A stretch of DNA of 27,500 bases from Paulinella micropora. Taxonomy: Eukaryota; Cercozoa; Imbricatea; Euglyphida; Paulinellidae. A program made the translations under genes and the position numbers. The notes beneath the pieces were generated by a model. The model saw nothing but the letters and a program-made list of their open reading frames with translations, was not told the DNA's origin and did not search any database. The DNA is taken from NCBI GenBank assembly GCA_019918135.1, contig WBZZ01002738.1, forward strand, positions 102,501 to 130,000, given 5' to 3'. Positions 9,023 through 17,327 of this stretch are shown here, in pieces (the first letter of the stretch is position 1; each line of letters starts with the position of its first letter).

Positions 9023-9697
9023 TTACTGGATTCCAACAATCTCACACGGATTGCCGGGCGAGTGCAAGGGCACAATATGGCCCTCCTGCATAAACGCGAA
9101 AGGTGCAACCGCATGAACCGCAAACGGCAATAACTTCGCGTAATGTTGGGTGTTGTAGTAGCAGTTGCTTGGCACTAACATGAAGGCGATGCGCACGGGT
9201 TCGCTGCTTTGCTCGCTCTGCGTCGGATCCACAGGAATATCTTTCGCCATGACATGGAACAGTCCCGGGTGTAAATCTTCGGCGCAACGAGGCTTCGGGT
9301 ACACCGCGACATAACTCAAAGTAGCGCCCTGAGGGACGTACGGTCGTACCCTCGGCCCAGCGTACGCTATGAACTCTCTTTGCACTCCGTGGGACGGCGA
9401 GCGGGAGACGCACTGCGGGTGTTTTTGCTCGTGAGTCTTCTTTTCCTCTAGGAAGACTAGCACGTCATCCAGACACATGTACTTCCTAGCCCGGGTAGCC
9501 GTCGTAAGGTTCTCACCCTGCAGGCTCGCCTTGGTTGCTTCCTCTGCCCACAAATCAAACGCTCGCAAGGGCTCTGTAAACACTTGGCCCACTATCTTTG
9601 CAAGCTCTTGGTCTTGGTCTTGGTCTTGAGAGTTGTTTGCTGGTTGTAACAAGCCGTTGAATACCAAATTCTGCTTGAGCTGCGGACGGTATTTGTC
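9023..9697 (-). CDS. C-terminal part of the 9023-11713 gene, after an in-frame TAG
   Basis: This frame is the same as that of 9698-10804: after the TAG at 9700-9698 it continues without a break (DKYRPQLKQNLVFNGLLQPANN). It has no ATG near its start (first in-frame ATG near 9478), which argues that it is the rest of the upstream protein behind a nonsense codon (or a readthrough/reassigned TAG). It holds a QDQDQDQ repeat, then a mixed domain with REFIAYAGPRVRPYVPQGATLSYVAVYP and IAFMLVPSNCYYN, beta-rich in appearance. No family recognised. Stop TAA at 9025-9023. Confidence 0.5.
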   Translation of the reverse strand, partial: DKYRPQLKQNLVFNGLLQPANNSQDQDQDQELAKIVGQVFTEPLRAFDLWAEEATKASLQGENLTTATRARKYMCLDDVLVFLEEKKTHEQKHPQCVSRSPSHGVQREFIAYAGPRVRPYVPQGATLSYVAVYPKPRCAEDLHPGLFHVMAKDIPVDPTQSEQSSEPVRIAFMLVPSNCYYNTQHYAKLLPFAVHAVAPFAFMQEGHIVPLHSPGNPCEIVGIQ

Positions 9698-10804
9698 CTA
9701 GAAATTGCCTAACATAGCCCTGCCATTATCTTGCCAATAGCACTTCTGATATGCGCGGACACTGCCATAGATCTCTGGAGATGTTGTGTTGTCAGAGGAG
9801 CTAACAGGCTCTGTATAGCTTCCCCACCCAAATCCTATCTCTGCCAAACATTGCCCTTTGCTTTTCGGCGAATTATTACCGTTCTCTACTTCCCTGTAAC
9901 GACAGAGAGCTTCCTGGTACACTAAATACAAGGCTATGTACAAGTTCTGAAGATCAATCTCCTGTCCTTGCTGTTGCTGTTGCTGCTGCTGCTGCTGGGA
10001 CGTGCTCGATGCACCACTGTCATCGCTTCTGCCACTAGTACCGGCAGATGATTGTTTTGCACTGGCACCCACTTTGTAGGTACTGTCATTCCTGGTCCAA
10101 GTTCCACCATTGTCAGCCTTTGTGGGTTGGACGGTTGTGGATTTGGTTGGGCTTGGCGCTGCCGGTTTTGGCGTATTAGCTTTTAGCGCTTCTAGTAGCT
10201 GTTCCATCAGCGCGAGGAGCAGAGTCATAGCAACCGAATCTCGGAACTCGAGCATTTCCTTTATCAGTTGCACAGTGCCTTCGTCGGAGTCCGTGACGAA
10301 GCCAAACGCCGTTGGTCGGACGCAGAAGATGGCGGACACAAACTCCCCTTGCCAATTCTTACGTTGCAAAGAGGCCCAACGCTTAGATCGAACCAAGAAT
10401 TTTTCCGTACCAACGGTTTCCAGGCTGTGTCGTGAACCTTCGTTGCATATCACCACGTTGTCTTGCACAAATTCTGAGCTTTTAGGATCCACAATGGTGA
10501 GGAGTCGTTGCAATTCCGTGCTTGCGACGCCCTGTGGCTTGGTTGTGGACGCGTCACTTTGAACAGACTGCGTAACCTTGTCCGCGTATGAAAGCGCGGC
10601 GTCCTGAGCTTGCTCGCGCAGCTTGTTCCAAGTTGACTGTCTGGTCGGCAGATAAGTCGCGTACAATTTGAATTCTAGGTCTGGGGTTTTGGTGTTGTTG
10701 CTGACGTTGCCTCCCGGCAGCGTCTTGAAATGCACCCGTTCCACGTATTGCGAAGTGAAGCTGCAACGTCGGGTAGACCCGAATTTTGAGCGAATGCGCA
10801 ACAT
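9698..10804 (-). CDS. Middle part of the 9023-11713 gene, with poly-Gln linker
   Basis: A 368-codon ORF with ATG at 10804 (MLRIRSKFGSTRRCSF), but the same frame is open upstream (AETPFTARMLRIRSK), so this Met may be internal. About 200 residues of mixed domain (FVQDNVVICNEGSRHSLETV, SAIFCVRPTAFGFVTDSDEG) are followed by a helix, a Pro/Thr/Ser/Gln-rich linker with ten Gln encoded by a CAG/CAA tract (about 9965-9998), and a closing segment rich in Tyr. It ends at TAG 9698. One removed base near 10810 joins it to the isochorismatase-like part. No family recognised. It is a segment of one large protein or, less likely, a separate gene starting at 10804. Confidence 0.55.
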   Translation of the reverse strand: MLRIRSKFGSTRRCSFTSQYVERVHFKTLPGGNVSNNTKTPDLEFKLYATYLPTRQSTWNKLREQAQDAALSYADKVTQSVQSDASTTKPQGVASTELQRLLTIVDPKSSEFVQDNVVICNEGSRHSLETVGTEKFLVRSKRWASLQRKNWQGEFVSAIFCVRPTAFGFVTDSDEGTVQLIKEMLEFRDSVAMTLLLALMEQLLEALKANTPKPAAPSPTKSTTVQPTKADNGGTWTRNDSTYKVGASAKQSSAGTSGRSDDSGASSTSQQQQQQQQQQGQEIDLQNLYIALYLVYQEALCRYREVENGNNSPKSKGQCLAEIGFGWGSYTEPVSSSDNTTSPEIYGSVRAYQKCYWQDNGRAMLGNF

Positions 10805-11713
10805 GCGCGCGGTAAAGGGGGTTTCTGCTATCCATCACATGTGCTTGTGCCGCCAACGTATGGTCGAAGAGCTGATTGCGCGAGGACGCCTGAAATACGC
10901 ACGGTGTCGCACTCTGTACCACAGAAACCTTGATGCCCTGCATTGTCAAGTCAGCGGCTGTGCGCAATAAATCCTTGCTCGGGGCCAGCCCTGCTAGAAC
11001 CACCTCGCCAATGCCGAGTGCTCGAAAACGTCGAGCAGGCTTTCGTCACCGTTCTTAATAAAGTTGTAACCAGTGTTGTCAACCACCGCTGAACTATGCG
11101 GGAAATATTGCTGCTGGCCCGTCAACCAGACCGCGGACGCACAGGTGTTACCCTTTTGTGGCACACAAACTCGCAATTTCTGCTTTGCGCCCTTGGCATC
11201 TCCTGACTTGTACCAAAGGCGGTAATCTTCAAACTTTACAGCCGAACTTTCCCAGGGCTGAACATGCGCTTTCAGTTGGTCGATGATTTCAGTGTCCTCG
11301 TCAATCATATCCAGGGGTCGCTTAGTTTGGTGCACTGTCATTTTGATGGGGTCGCTGGTGCGGGCCGGTGTGAACGTGTATTCGATGACGCCCTGAACGC
11401 CGGCAGTGCCTGGAAAAAGGATAGTGCCTTCATCAACCTGCACGACTTCTTGCGGAAGTCTCTCGAAGTCGAGAAAAGTAATGTGGCCTGGGCAATTGAT
11501 TTTTTGTACGAACACAACTAACGCGGGTCTCAAGGGCCCGTCCAGTAGCTTTAGTATGTCTGATAACGCCGCTTGAACACCGGCTTGGCTCTGGAAAGCA
11601 GAAGTCTTTTCATCAAGGCACGACTTTTGTACCTCTTGGATCACGTACGCTAAGCCGGCCACGAGTTTGGGGGCAGCCAAGCATGAATTGCCAGGGATTT
11701 TGAAAGTGCTCAT
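10805..11713 (-). CDS. Isochorismatase-like domain, probably inactive; frameshifted
   Basis: Starts at ATG 11713-11711 (MSTFKIPGNSCLAAPK). The first frame runs to 10994 (239 aa); near 11013 it shifts into ALGIGEVVLAGLAPSKDLL. RPALVVFVQKINCPG resembles the first strand of isochorismatase/nicotinamidase folds (ALLVIDMQNDF..). LLDVFEALGIGEVVLAGLAP followed by SKDLLRTAADLTMQGIKVSVVQSAT matches the typical 'gi..lvv.G..t..Cv..Ta..a...G..v.vv.da'. The nucleophile Cys position is Asp here and the first-strand Asp is Val, so the fold, if right, would be catalytically dead. A long insertion lies in the middle. The assignment is by eye and needs a profile search. The inferred corrections here and near 10810 cancel, giving 897 codons from 11713 to 9023. 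Confidence 0.4.
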
Positions 11714-11770
11714 TGTCCACCTGTTCTCCTTTCCGTCTTTGATAACACTTCGTTTTGCAAAATCGCAAGC

Positions 11771-11810
<40 letters not shown>

Positions 11811-12620
11811 AAACAAAAACACACACTCTTGTGTTTTTCTCTCTCCCCCTCCCTCGTCACTCTCCCCGCCCTCCCTTTCCTCCCGTTTAGCTGGCTTCTT
11901 TCCCTCTCTTATGGTTCTATCCCTTTTTTTTTCGGTTGTCCTTTTGTATCTACCCCTAAGAAAAGAACGAAAGGTGGAAAGGGAGCGAGTCGGGCGGGGG
12001 GGGGGGGGGAACAAATGAAATCAAAAAGCGCCCCCCCCAAAACTGGGCTGGTGGCACGACGGGAAAGGGGGGGCCAAAAAACAAAAAAAAATCACAGTAG
12101 AACCGGGGGGGGGGGGGGTGGGCCGCACCCCCAAAAAAAAAGAAAAAAAATCAGAGTACAGTCGCGGCCCCCCCCCCCCCTCGCTTCCCAACAAGACGCG
12201 CAGAGGGTGGGGGAAAGGAGAGAGCAAAGCCAGCGGGAAAGATGGAGAAAGAGAGAGAGAGAGAGAGCGCGCGCGCGGGGGGGGGCTTTTTTTTTCTCTG
12301 CCAACCGTCGAGAGAGGCTAGGAGGGCGAAGCTTTGCGCGGGGGGGGGGGGGGGGGAGCATCGGTTAGAAAACGGGGGGCACGCCCGTAAACAATCGTAC
12401 CAGATTTTGCTGTTTTTTTTCCTAACCCCACAGCCCCCCCCTCGCCCCCTCCCTCCCTCCCTCCCACCTTTCTTCCACTTTTGCGCACAGTCTTCCTTGC
12501 CCCCCCCCCCCCCCCCAAAAAAAAGCAAAATTCTCATTTCCTCCCTCGCAAAAAAATCCCCCAACCAGGACCGAAAAGGGAGGAAAACAAAAAAGGAAAA
12601 GAAAAAAATCAGGACACAAG
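11714..12620. other. Homopolymer- and GA-rich spacer
   Basis: Divergent intergenic region with A35 (11774-11808), G runs near 11997-12010, 12107-12118 and 12342-12356, C runs near 12170-12180 and 12500-12515, and a GA then GC dinucleotide tract (about 12249-12278). An aaaaaaatcacagtagaaccg/aaaaaatcagagtacagtcg pair (near 12090 and 12145) is an imperfect repeat. The long frames here encode only Pro, Gly, Arg and Lys runs and are not genes. Confidence 0.6.
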
Positions 12621-13520
12621 ATGAGCTGGACCGGACGCGTGCAGTGGGCGCTGCCCAAGGCCGAGAATCTCGACAAAAACATGATCGCGTGGATTGTCGT
12701 CAACAGCGCGAGCGCGCTGCTGCTCGTAGCCGCCGCGGCGTGGCGCCGGCCGTGTTTTGTGCGCACGGAATACCGCGCGGCGGTCGCGGTAGCGGCTCTG
12801 TTGCACTCTTTGGTGTGGTACGCGTTCTTCTGGCTGCCCTCGACCAACGAGGGCTCTGAGCCAGTCGCAAGCCAGCCGTGGGCGGCAGGTGAGCTGCTGT
12901 TTGTCTGCGCCGGGCTGTTTCTGTACGACAAGCCGTACCTGCAAAATTCCAGTTCGCTGGCGCTTGGCTGCGCGGTCATGTACTCGCTGGCAGCGGCGCT
13001 GGCGCTGGCGGCGGGATCGGCGGCGGCGGCCTGGGCCCTGCCGCCCGTAGCGCGTGCGCTTCTGTTCATTCCGGCCGTACAGCGCGGCTGCCGGCGGCTG
13101 CTAGAGAAAGCCGGCTCTCAGTACGCGTCGCTGGCTCCGCGGCGACCCAAGGGCTGGCTGATTGGCAGGGTGGCCGCTATGCTGTACGGTTCGTGTGTGC
13201 TGGGGTCCCTGGGCGCGATCACAGAGTACATGAAAGGGGCGCGCCTGCTGGCCTTCTCGGCCACGCTCGGCCTGCTGGCAAGTACGTGGCTCTTGTTGTT
13301 GCAGCCGAGAGCCGCGGGAGTTGACATCATCCCGCTAGCCGAAAACAAACCCCAGTACACCGACGACAGCAAACAAAAGCCTGCTCCTATCGAGATCAAA
13401 CAAAAATATTTACTAAACGTGGGGGAGGACGAAGAAGAAGAAGAAGAAGAAGAAGAAGAAGAAGAAGAAGAAGAAGAAGAAGAAGAAGAAGAAGAAGAAG
13501 AAGAAGAAGCAGGGCCGTGA
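12621..13520 (+). CDS. Seven-pass membrane protein 1 with poly-Glu tail
   Basis: Intact 299-aa ORF from ATG 12621 (MSWTGRVQWAL). I count seven hydrophobic segments, the first being MIAWIVVNSASALLLVAAAAW, then around HSLVWYAFFWLP, ELLFVCAGLFLY, two segments in LALGCAVMYSLAAALALAAG onward, AAMLYGSCVLGSLGAI, and LLAFSATLGLLASTWLLLL. The tail is hydrophilic and ends in a run of more than 25 Glu from a GAA microsatellite (13431-13509), presumably cytosolic. It is a paralogue of the next gene: VAALLHSLVWYAFFWLP aligns with LALLRSMLWTVTFWLP, and QYASLAP with PYEPLAP. No known GPCR motif (DRY, NPxxY) is seen. Function unknown. Confidence 0.75.
   Translation: MSWTGRVQWALPKAENLDKNMIAWIVVNSASALLLVAAAAWRRPCFVRTEYRAAVAVAALLHSLVWYAFFWLPSTNEGSEPVASQPWAAGELLFVCAGLFLYDKPYLQNSSSLALGCAVMYSLAAALALAAGSAAAAWALPPVARALLFIPAVQRGCRRLLEKAGSQYASLAPRRPKGWLIGRVAAMLYGSCVLGSLGAITEYMKGARLLAFSATLGLLASTWLLLLQPRAAGVDIIPLAENKPQYTDDSKQKPAPIEIKQKYLLNVGEDEEEEEEEEEEEEEEEEEEEEEEEEEEAGP
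13431..13510 (+). repeat. GAA microsatellite encoding poly-Glu
   Basis: About 26 gaa units in the tail of membrane protein 1. Length is likely polymorphic and slippage-prone; it stays in frame. Confidence 0.85.
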
Positions 13521-13555
13521 GCTCGAGAGAAACATAGAAAAAAACAAAGGAACGA

Positions 13556-13571
13556 CTTTTAGGGTTAAAAG
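13556..13571 (+). terminator. Palindrome cttttagggttaaaag after membrane protein 1
   Basis: A 6-bp perfect stem (ctttta/taaaag) with a gggt loop, 35 nt past the stop at 13520. It resembles the ttttaattaaaa palindromes at other 3' ends with a longer centre. Candidate 3'-end signal. Confidence 0.35.
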
Positions 13572-14134
13572 AATCTTCCGTGCGGCCCACACATACTAAA
13601 AAAAACAAGTTCCCGGCCATAAGAGATAGAGAGAGAGAGAGAGAAAATGCGGACCGGCCGTGCAAAAAAACTGGAGCTACGAGCGGGGGGGGGGGGGAAT
13701 AGAAGAGGTGGCAGTGTGCAAACAGCATACCTGAGCGGAGGGGAGCGAGAGGGGGGGGGGGGGGGGATGGGTGTGTGGTTGGGGGCTTGGCCAGGGAGGA
13801 TTTTTTTAATTATTATTACCACTTGCAGGGTTTTTTAAAAAAAAATCCTCCACAACACCCCCCCCCCCTCCCCACTCCGTCCCGCCCGGTCCCCTTTGCT
13901 CTGCGCTCAGGGCAAAACGGAGGGAGGGGGGGGGGGGGGAACAGGCACACCAGAGGCGCCAGTCTGTCCCTCCCACCCACGCCCCGTTCCCCTCTCCATA
14001 TTGTGTGTGTAGTGCTTCGTGTTTGGTCCGTAAACCGGGGGGGGGGGGGGCGGGGGCAAAGCTTAACCATTTTTGGCGGCGGCAGAAAGGCGTGCAACGA
14101 GGCTTTATTTGTTTTTTTTCTGTCTGTTGGCAAG
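13572..14134. other. Homopolymer-rich spacer
   Basis: Contains a GA tract (about 13626-13645), G runs (13686-13696, 13752-13765, 13927-13938, 14038-14050) and C runs. No supported gene. A T8 tract and ttggcaag precede the ATG at 14135. Confidence 0.5.
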
Positions 14135-14939
14135 ATGTTGCCCGGACGGGCGCGCCTGAACGCGTGCAAGATTGGCTGGCTCGCTTTCCACTGGGGCAAC
14201 GCGCTGGTGTTGGCGGCCCTGTGCTGCAAGCAGTGGCTGCGCCTCCGACGCCTCGCGCCACGTCCCGCTGCGTGGAAACCCGCCGAGGAGTCCGACCCAC
14301 CGCCCGCGGTGATCGTGGGCTACAGCAGCACTGCGGTGCTCAACACCGACCGGCCGCGGACGGTGGCGTGCCTGGCGCTGCTGCGCTCGATGTTGTGGAC
14401 CGTAACTTTCTGGCTGCCCTGGGCGCGCGGGCACCCCCCCGCAGCCGCGGTTGGCTGGGCGCTGAGCGAGGCGGCCGTGTTTTCGGCGGTGCTGTTCTTG
14501 TTCGCGCGCGCCTACGACCCCGGCCGCGACTTGGTGGAGTGCGCTTGCGCCCTGGCGCTGCTCGCGGGTGATGGTGCTGGCGGCCGTGAAGTCCGTGGTG
14601 GTGGCGTGGCTCGTGGTGCCGCTGGCGCTGGCGCTGGGGGCCGCGGCGGTTTTGGCGCGGCGGCTGTGGCAGAAGTCCGCCATCCGCGTGCAGCCGCCGT
14701 ACGAGCCGCTCGCGCCGGCGGCCGGCCTGCCCAGGCTCGCGCCGGCGGCCGGCCTGCTCATCTCGCTGTCGTGCGCCGTCGCCGCCGCGGGCTTCGCGTC
14801 ACTGCAGTGGCCGCTGTTTGACCTGTACGCGCGCAACCGGCACACGAATTGCCAACGCCCGACGCCGGTGATATCGTCCGAGAGAACACAGGTGGTCATG
14901 CTGTTCACGGCGGGGGGGGCCCGTTCCCTGACACTATAA
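14135..14939 (+). CDS. Seven-pass membrane protein 2 (one-base frameshift)
   Basis: ATG 14135 (MLPGRARLNACKIGW). The first frame reads to LVECACALALLAG near 14566; one extra G in gcgggtgatgg then shifts to MVLAAVKSVVVAWLVVPLAL, ending at TAA 14937-14939. Removing one base gives exactly 268 codons. Hydrophobic segments include LAFHWGNALVLAALCC, LALLRSMLWTVTFWLP, ALSEAAVFSAVLFLF, CACALALLA, VVVAWLVVPLALALGAAAV and AAGLLISLSCAVAAAGF, so about seven passes. It is the closest paralogue of the gene at 12621, in tandem on the same strand. A 9-residue repeat (LAPAAGLPR/LAPAAGLLI) comes from a 27-bp tandem duplication. The shift may be an assembly error. Confidence 0.65.
14708..14757 (+). repeat. 27-bp tandem duplication, in frame
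   Basis: A 23-bp word beginning gctcgcgccggcggccgg occurs at 14708-14730 and 14735-14757, a period of 27 bp, adding nine residues to membrane protein 2 without changing the frame. Confidence 0.85.
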
Positions 14940-14991
14940 CCCTTGAAAAGAAATTTTTTTTTTGGGTGTTTCTTTGCTCTTGAGCTGAAAA

Positions 14992-15010
14992 CTAGAAACA
15001 GTTTTTCTAG
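14992..15010 (+). terminator. Small hairpin ctagaaa-cagtt-tttctag
   Basis: A 7-bp stem with a 5-nt loop, 53 nt past the stop of membrane protein 2. Possible 3'-end signal; weak evidence. Confidence 0.25.
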
Positions 15011-15867
15011 CGGAGGAAAAAAAGGGGGGCAGACGTGGAGGGCAATGAGTTTTGTGCACAGCTATTTTAAACGCTTCTGCACAACAGTTGCCACACACCT
15101 CCCGCACCCTCCTCTATCTGCTTTTCGTCGTTCTCTTTGCGTGTATTAATTAATAAGATTCTCTTGTTACAGCCCAAAAAAAAAGGGGGGGGGGAAGGGA
15201 GGGCTGTGGAATCAAGCGTCTTGGGGACGAAACAAAACGCGACAGAAGAAAGTTTATTAATGTTACATTTTTTTTGGTGGCCAATGGCTGAGGCAGAAGT
15301 ATTGAAACACAAAGAATGCCTTGCTTTAGGTAGCAAGAAAAACAAGAAACATGAGACAGGAAAGCAAAGACCCTAATTAGCATTTTTGGGGAGAGGGGAA
15401 GGGGGGTGAGGAGTGAAAAGAGGGCAATTTTTTCTAAACTGTGTCTCCCTGCCACACTCCTACTTCGTTCATATCTTTTTAGTCCTGCCCTCCCTTCTTA
15501 TTCCTTTCTCTCTGTGTCTCTCGCACGTTTTTTTTTGGAAGGGGGGAGTAGGGAGGGAGGGCAGGCTGTGTTTGCACTCCCGCTCCCCTCCCTTCTTTCT
15601 TGCCGATCGGGTTTTTTTTGTAATGTGATCTGTTGAGAACCTCAACTTTTGTTTTTGCTCAAAGCCCCGCCCCTTTTCCCCACTCCCTTCCCCGCCTGGT
15701 GGTTGTTACTGCTTGTAGTATCCACGCTCTATCCTCTCGAGGACGGGTGTGTGCGGAGGGAGGGAGGAGGGTAGGACGGGGGGGGGGGGGGGGGGAGGGC
15801 GCTACCGAGAGAAGAAACAAAAAGAAACAGCAGTCACTAGTTCTAGCCTTGTCTTACCCAGCTAAAA

Positions 15868-15936
15868 AGGGGGGGGGGGGAGGGAGGGGAGTAAGTGAGG
15901 GGAGGGGAGGAGGAGGGGGCGGGGAGGAGGGAGGGA
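15868..15936 (+). promoter_or_regulatory. Polypurine, G4-prone tract upstream of the ankyrin-like gene
   Basis: About 70 nt made almost only of G and A, with many runs of three or more G, within 140 nt upstream of ATG 16008. It meets the usual G-quadruplex pattern. A regulatory role is only inferred. Confidence 0.3.
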
Positions 15937-16007
15937 CTTTTGGTGTGTTGTTTTAGGTGTGGGGGGGTGCGCAGGCACGGCCATTGCGCTGCCGGCGTGC
16001 CGAGAGG

Positions 16008-17144
16008 ATGATGCTGACGATGAGGCAACACGCGTGTTATCTGCTGGCACCCGCACGCGCGGAAAAAGTCGCGAACGAGCTTAGGGCGAGCTGGCAAAGC
16101 TACCTCGACTGCACGCTCAACCTGCTACCGCCTACGTGCTCGAGGCCCGAGGTGAAATACTACATCCTGGCGTTCTGGCGCCAACCGGCCGGCAACAACC
16201 TGCAGCTGCTGGAGTTTATTCTGTGCTACAGCTTCCAGCTGACGAAGGTCTTCCAAGAACTCCAAGAGATGTACCGGTGTAGTTTTAGCAGGGCCTGCTC
16301 GTTCCCGCTGCTAGAGCTGTTGACCCGAGACATGCGTCTGGTGGAGCGAGCGGTCCACTGGCAGGCCCAGAGGTTCTTCCGAGAGCTCGGCCGAGAGCTC
16401 AGCTCTATTGTCTACGCCGACAACATCGTGGTTGGTGGCTGGGCCGGCAGCCTGAACGCCCCAGCGGTTGTGCACGCGGCAGCGTGGAACGACCGCCAGG
16501 CACTGCAGTACCTGCTGCTAGTGGCAAGGGTTGATACCTCGTGGTGCAGCCAGAGCTGTTCGCTGCTGCAGCTGGCCATGCAACCCCTCGTGCCCCGCGC
16601 GGTTCAGGACGTGCAGGCCGCCGTAGACGTCGTTTTGCAGAGCCCCCGGTTGCTGGCCCCGCACGTGGCTTCGGGCATCGCGTTCTTCTGTGTGACACAC
16701 CGCAGTTCCCAGGAACCTGCACGGGTGCTCCACGGCGCCCTGCGCGCGGCCGCCCGGCGCCGCTTCAACCCGATCCGCTTCTGCCAAGTGCGGGGCCCCA
16801 GCCTGCTGGCGCTTATGAGCGCCAGCAGGCTGGCGAGCCCCGATCCGGAGCTCCTGTGCCTGCTGCTCAGGCACGGGGCCGTGTACAAGGCCGGCAGCTC
16901 TACTGTAGAACAACACAACTTAGTTCGCGCTTGGCTAGCTTGCCTCGACAACGACGACGAACTGCTCGCCCGCGGGCGCCGGCTGGCGCTGCTAAGCCTA
17001 GACGTGGGCGCCAAGGAAACGGAAGAACTCAGAGCCTGGCGGCTAGGCGCGGGCTCCGCGCTCTTGCGGGCCGAACTCGTCGTACCGCCCGTCCCAACCC
17101 TCGCAGGCGACGACACCGGCCGGGCACACAAGACCGCAAGCTAA
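16008..17144 (+). CDS. Ankyrin-repeat-like protein
   Basis: A 378-aa ORF from the first in-frame ATG, 16008 (MMLTMRQHACYLLAPAR); the frame is open upstream to 15957 only through G-rich sequence with no ATG. The protein is helical throughout. Segments such as APAVVHAAAWNDRQALQYLLL and ASPDPELLCLLLRHGAVYKAG have the helix-turn-helix spacing and the LL..GA ending of ankyrin repeats, but TPLH is absent, so the repeats are divergent. The first 150 residues (YYILAFWRQPAGNNLQLLEF) are not recognised. Ankyrin proteins bind other proteins and are abundant in large DNA viruses. Intact, and codes over a perfect 14-bp inverted repeat (16800-16831). Confidence 0.55.
   Translation: MMLTMRQHACYLLAPARAEKVANELRASWQSYLDCTLNLLPPTCSRPEVKYYILAFWRQPAGNNLQLLEFILCYSFQLTKVFQELQEMYRCSFSRACSFPLLELLTRDMRLVERAVHWQAQRFFRELGRELSSIVYADNIVVGGWAGSLNAPAVVHAAAWNDRQALQYLLLVARVDTSWCSQSCSLLQLAMQPLVPRAVQDVQAAVDVVLQSPRLLAPHVASGIAFFCVTHRSSQEPARVLHGALRAAARRRFNPIRFCQVRGPSLLALMSASRLASPDPELLCLLLRHGAVYKAGSSTVEQHNLVRAWLACLDNDDELLARGRRLALLSLDVGAKETEELRAWRLGAGSALLRAELVVPPVPTLAGDDTGRAHKTAS
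16800..16831 (+). repeat. Perfect 14-bp inverted repeat inside the coding region
   Basis: agcctgctggcgct, a 4-nt tatg loop, then the exact reverse complement. Coding sense SLLALMSASRLA. The RNA would form a very stable 14-bp hairpin. Confidence 0.85.
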
Positions 17145-17226
17145 ACGAACAAAAACAAAGAAGTATGTTAGGGAACACACAAAAGAAAGCAGGGGGGGGG
17201 GGGTGTAGAGCGCGCATCCCTAGAAA

Positions 17227-17239
17227 TTTTAAATTAAAA
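17227..17239. terminator. Palindrome-like ttttaaattaaaa between converging genes
   Basis: One-base-longer form of ttttaattaaaa, 83 nt past the plus-strand stop at 17144 and 88 nt past the minus-strand stop at 17328. Third convergent junction with this signal. Confidence 0.4.
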
Positions 17240-17327
17240 ACGACTTTTTTTTTAATAATGTCTAGAGTTAACAACAACTCTCCGGTGCTTTTGCCTTGTT
17301 CGATTCTGTCTGTTACGCCGTCGAGAT

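Larger units (their letters stand above)
14940..16007. other. 1-kb gene-free spacer
   Basis: No convincing gene. It contains a small hairpin just after the stop at 14939, poly-A/poly-G around 15175-15195, a G run near 15778-15795 and a polypurine stretch (15868-15936) before the ankyrin-like gene. A TTG-started frame at 15137-15376 (VLGTKQNATEESLLMLHFFW) has some protein-like sequence but no ATG and no family; I do not call it. Confidence 0.5.

Noticed and set aside
11667..12859. Long frames of Pro, Gly, Arg and Lys in the spacer
   Set aside because: They come from homopolymers and GA tracts, appear in many frames on both strands, and have no domain.
13556..13571. ttaggg as a telomere-like repeat
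   Set aside because: A single occurrence inside a small palindrome, no tandem array.
15137..15376. 79-codon frame with some protein-like sequence
   Set aside because: Only a TTG start, crosses poly-A/poly-G, no family; not enough to call.
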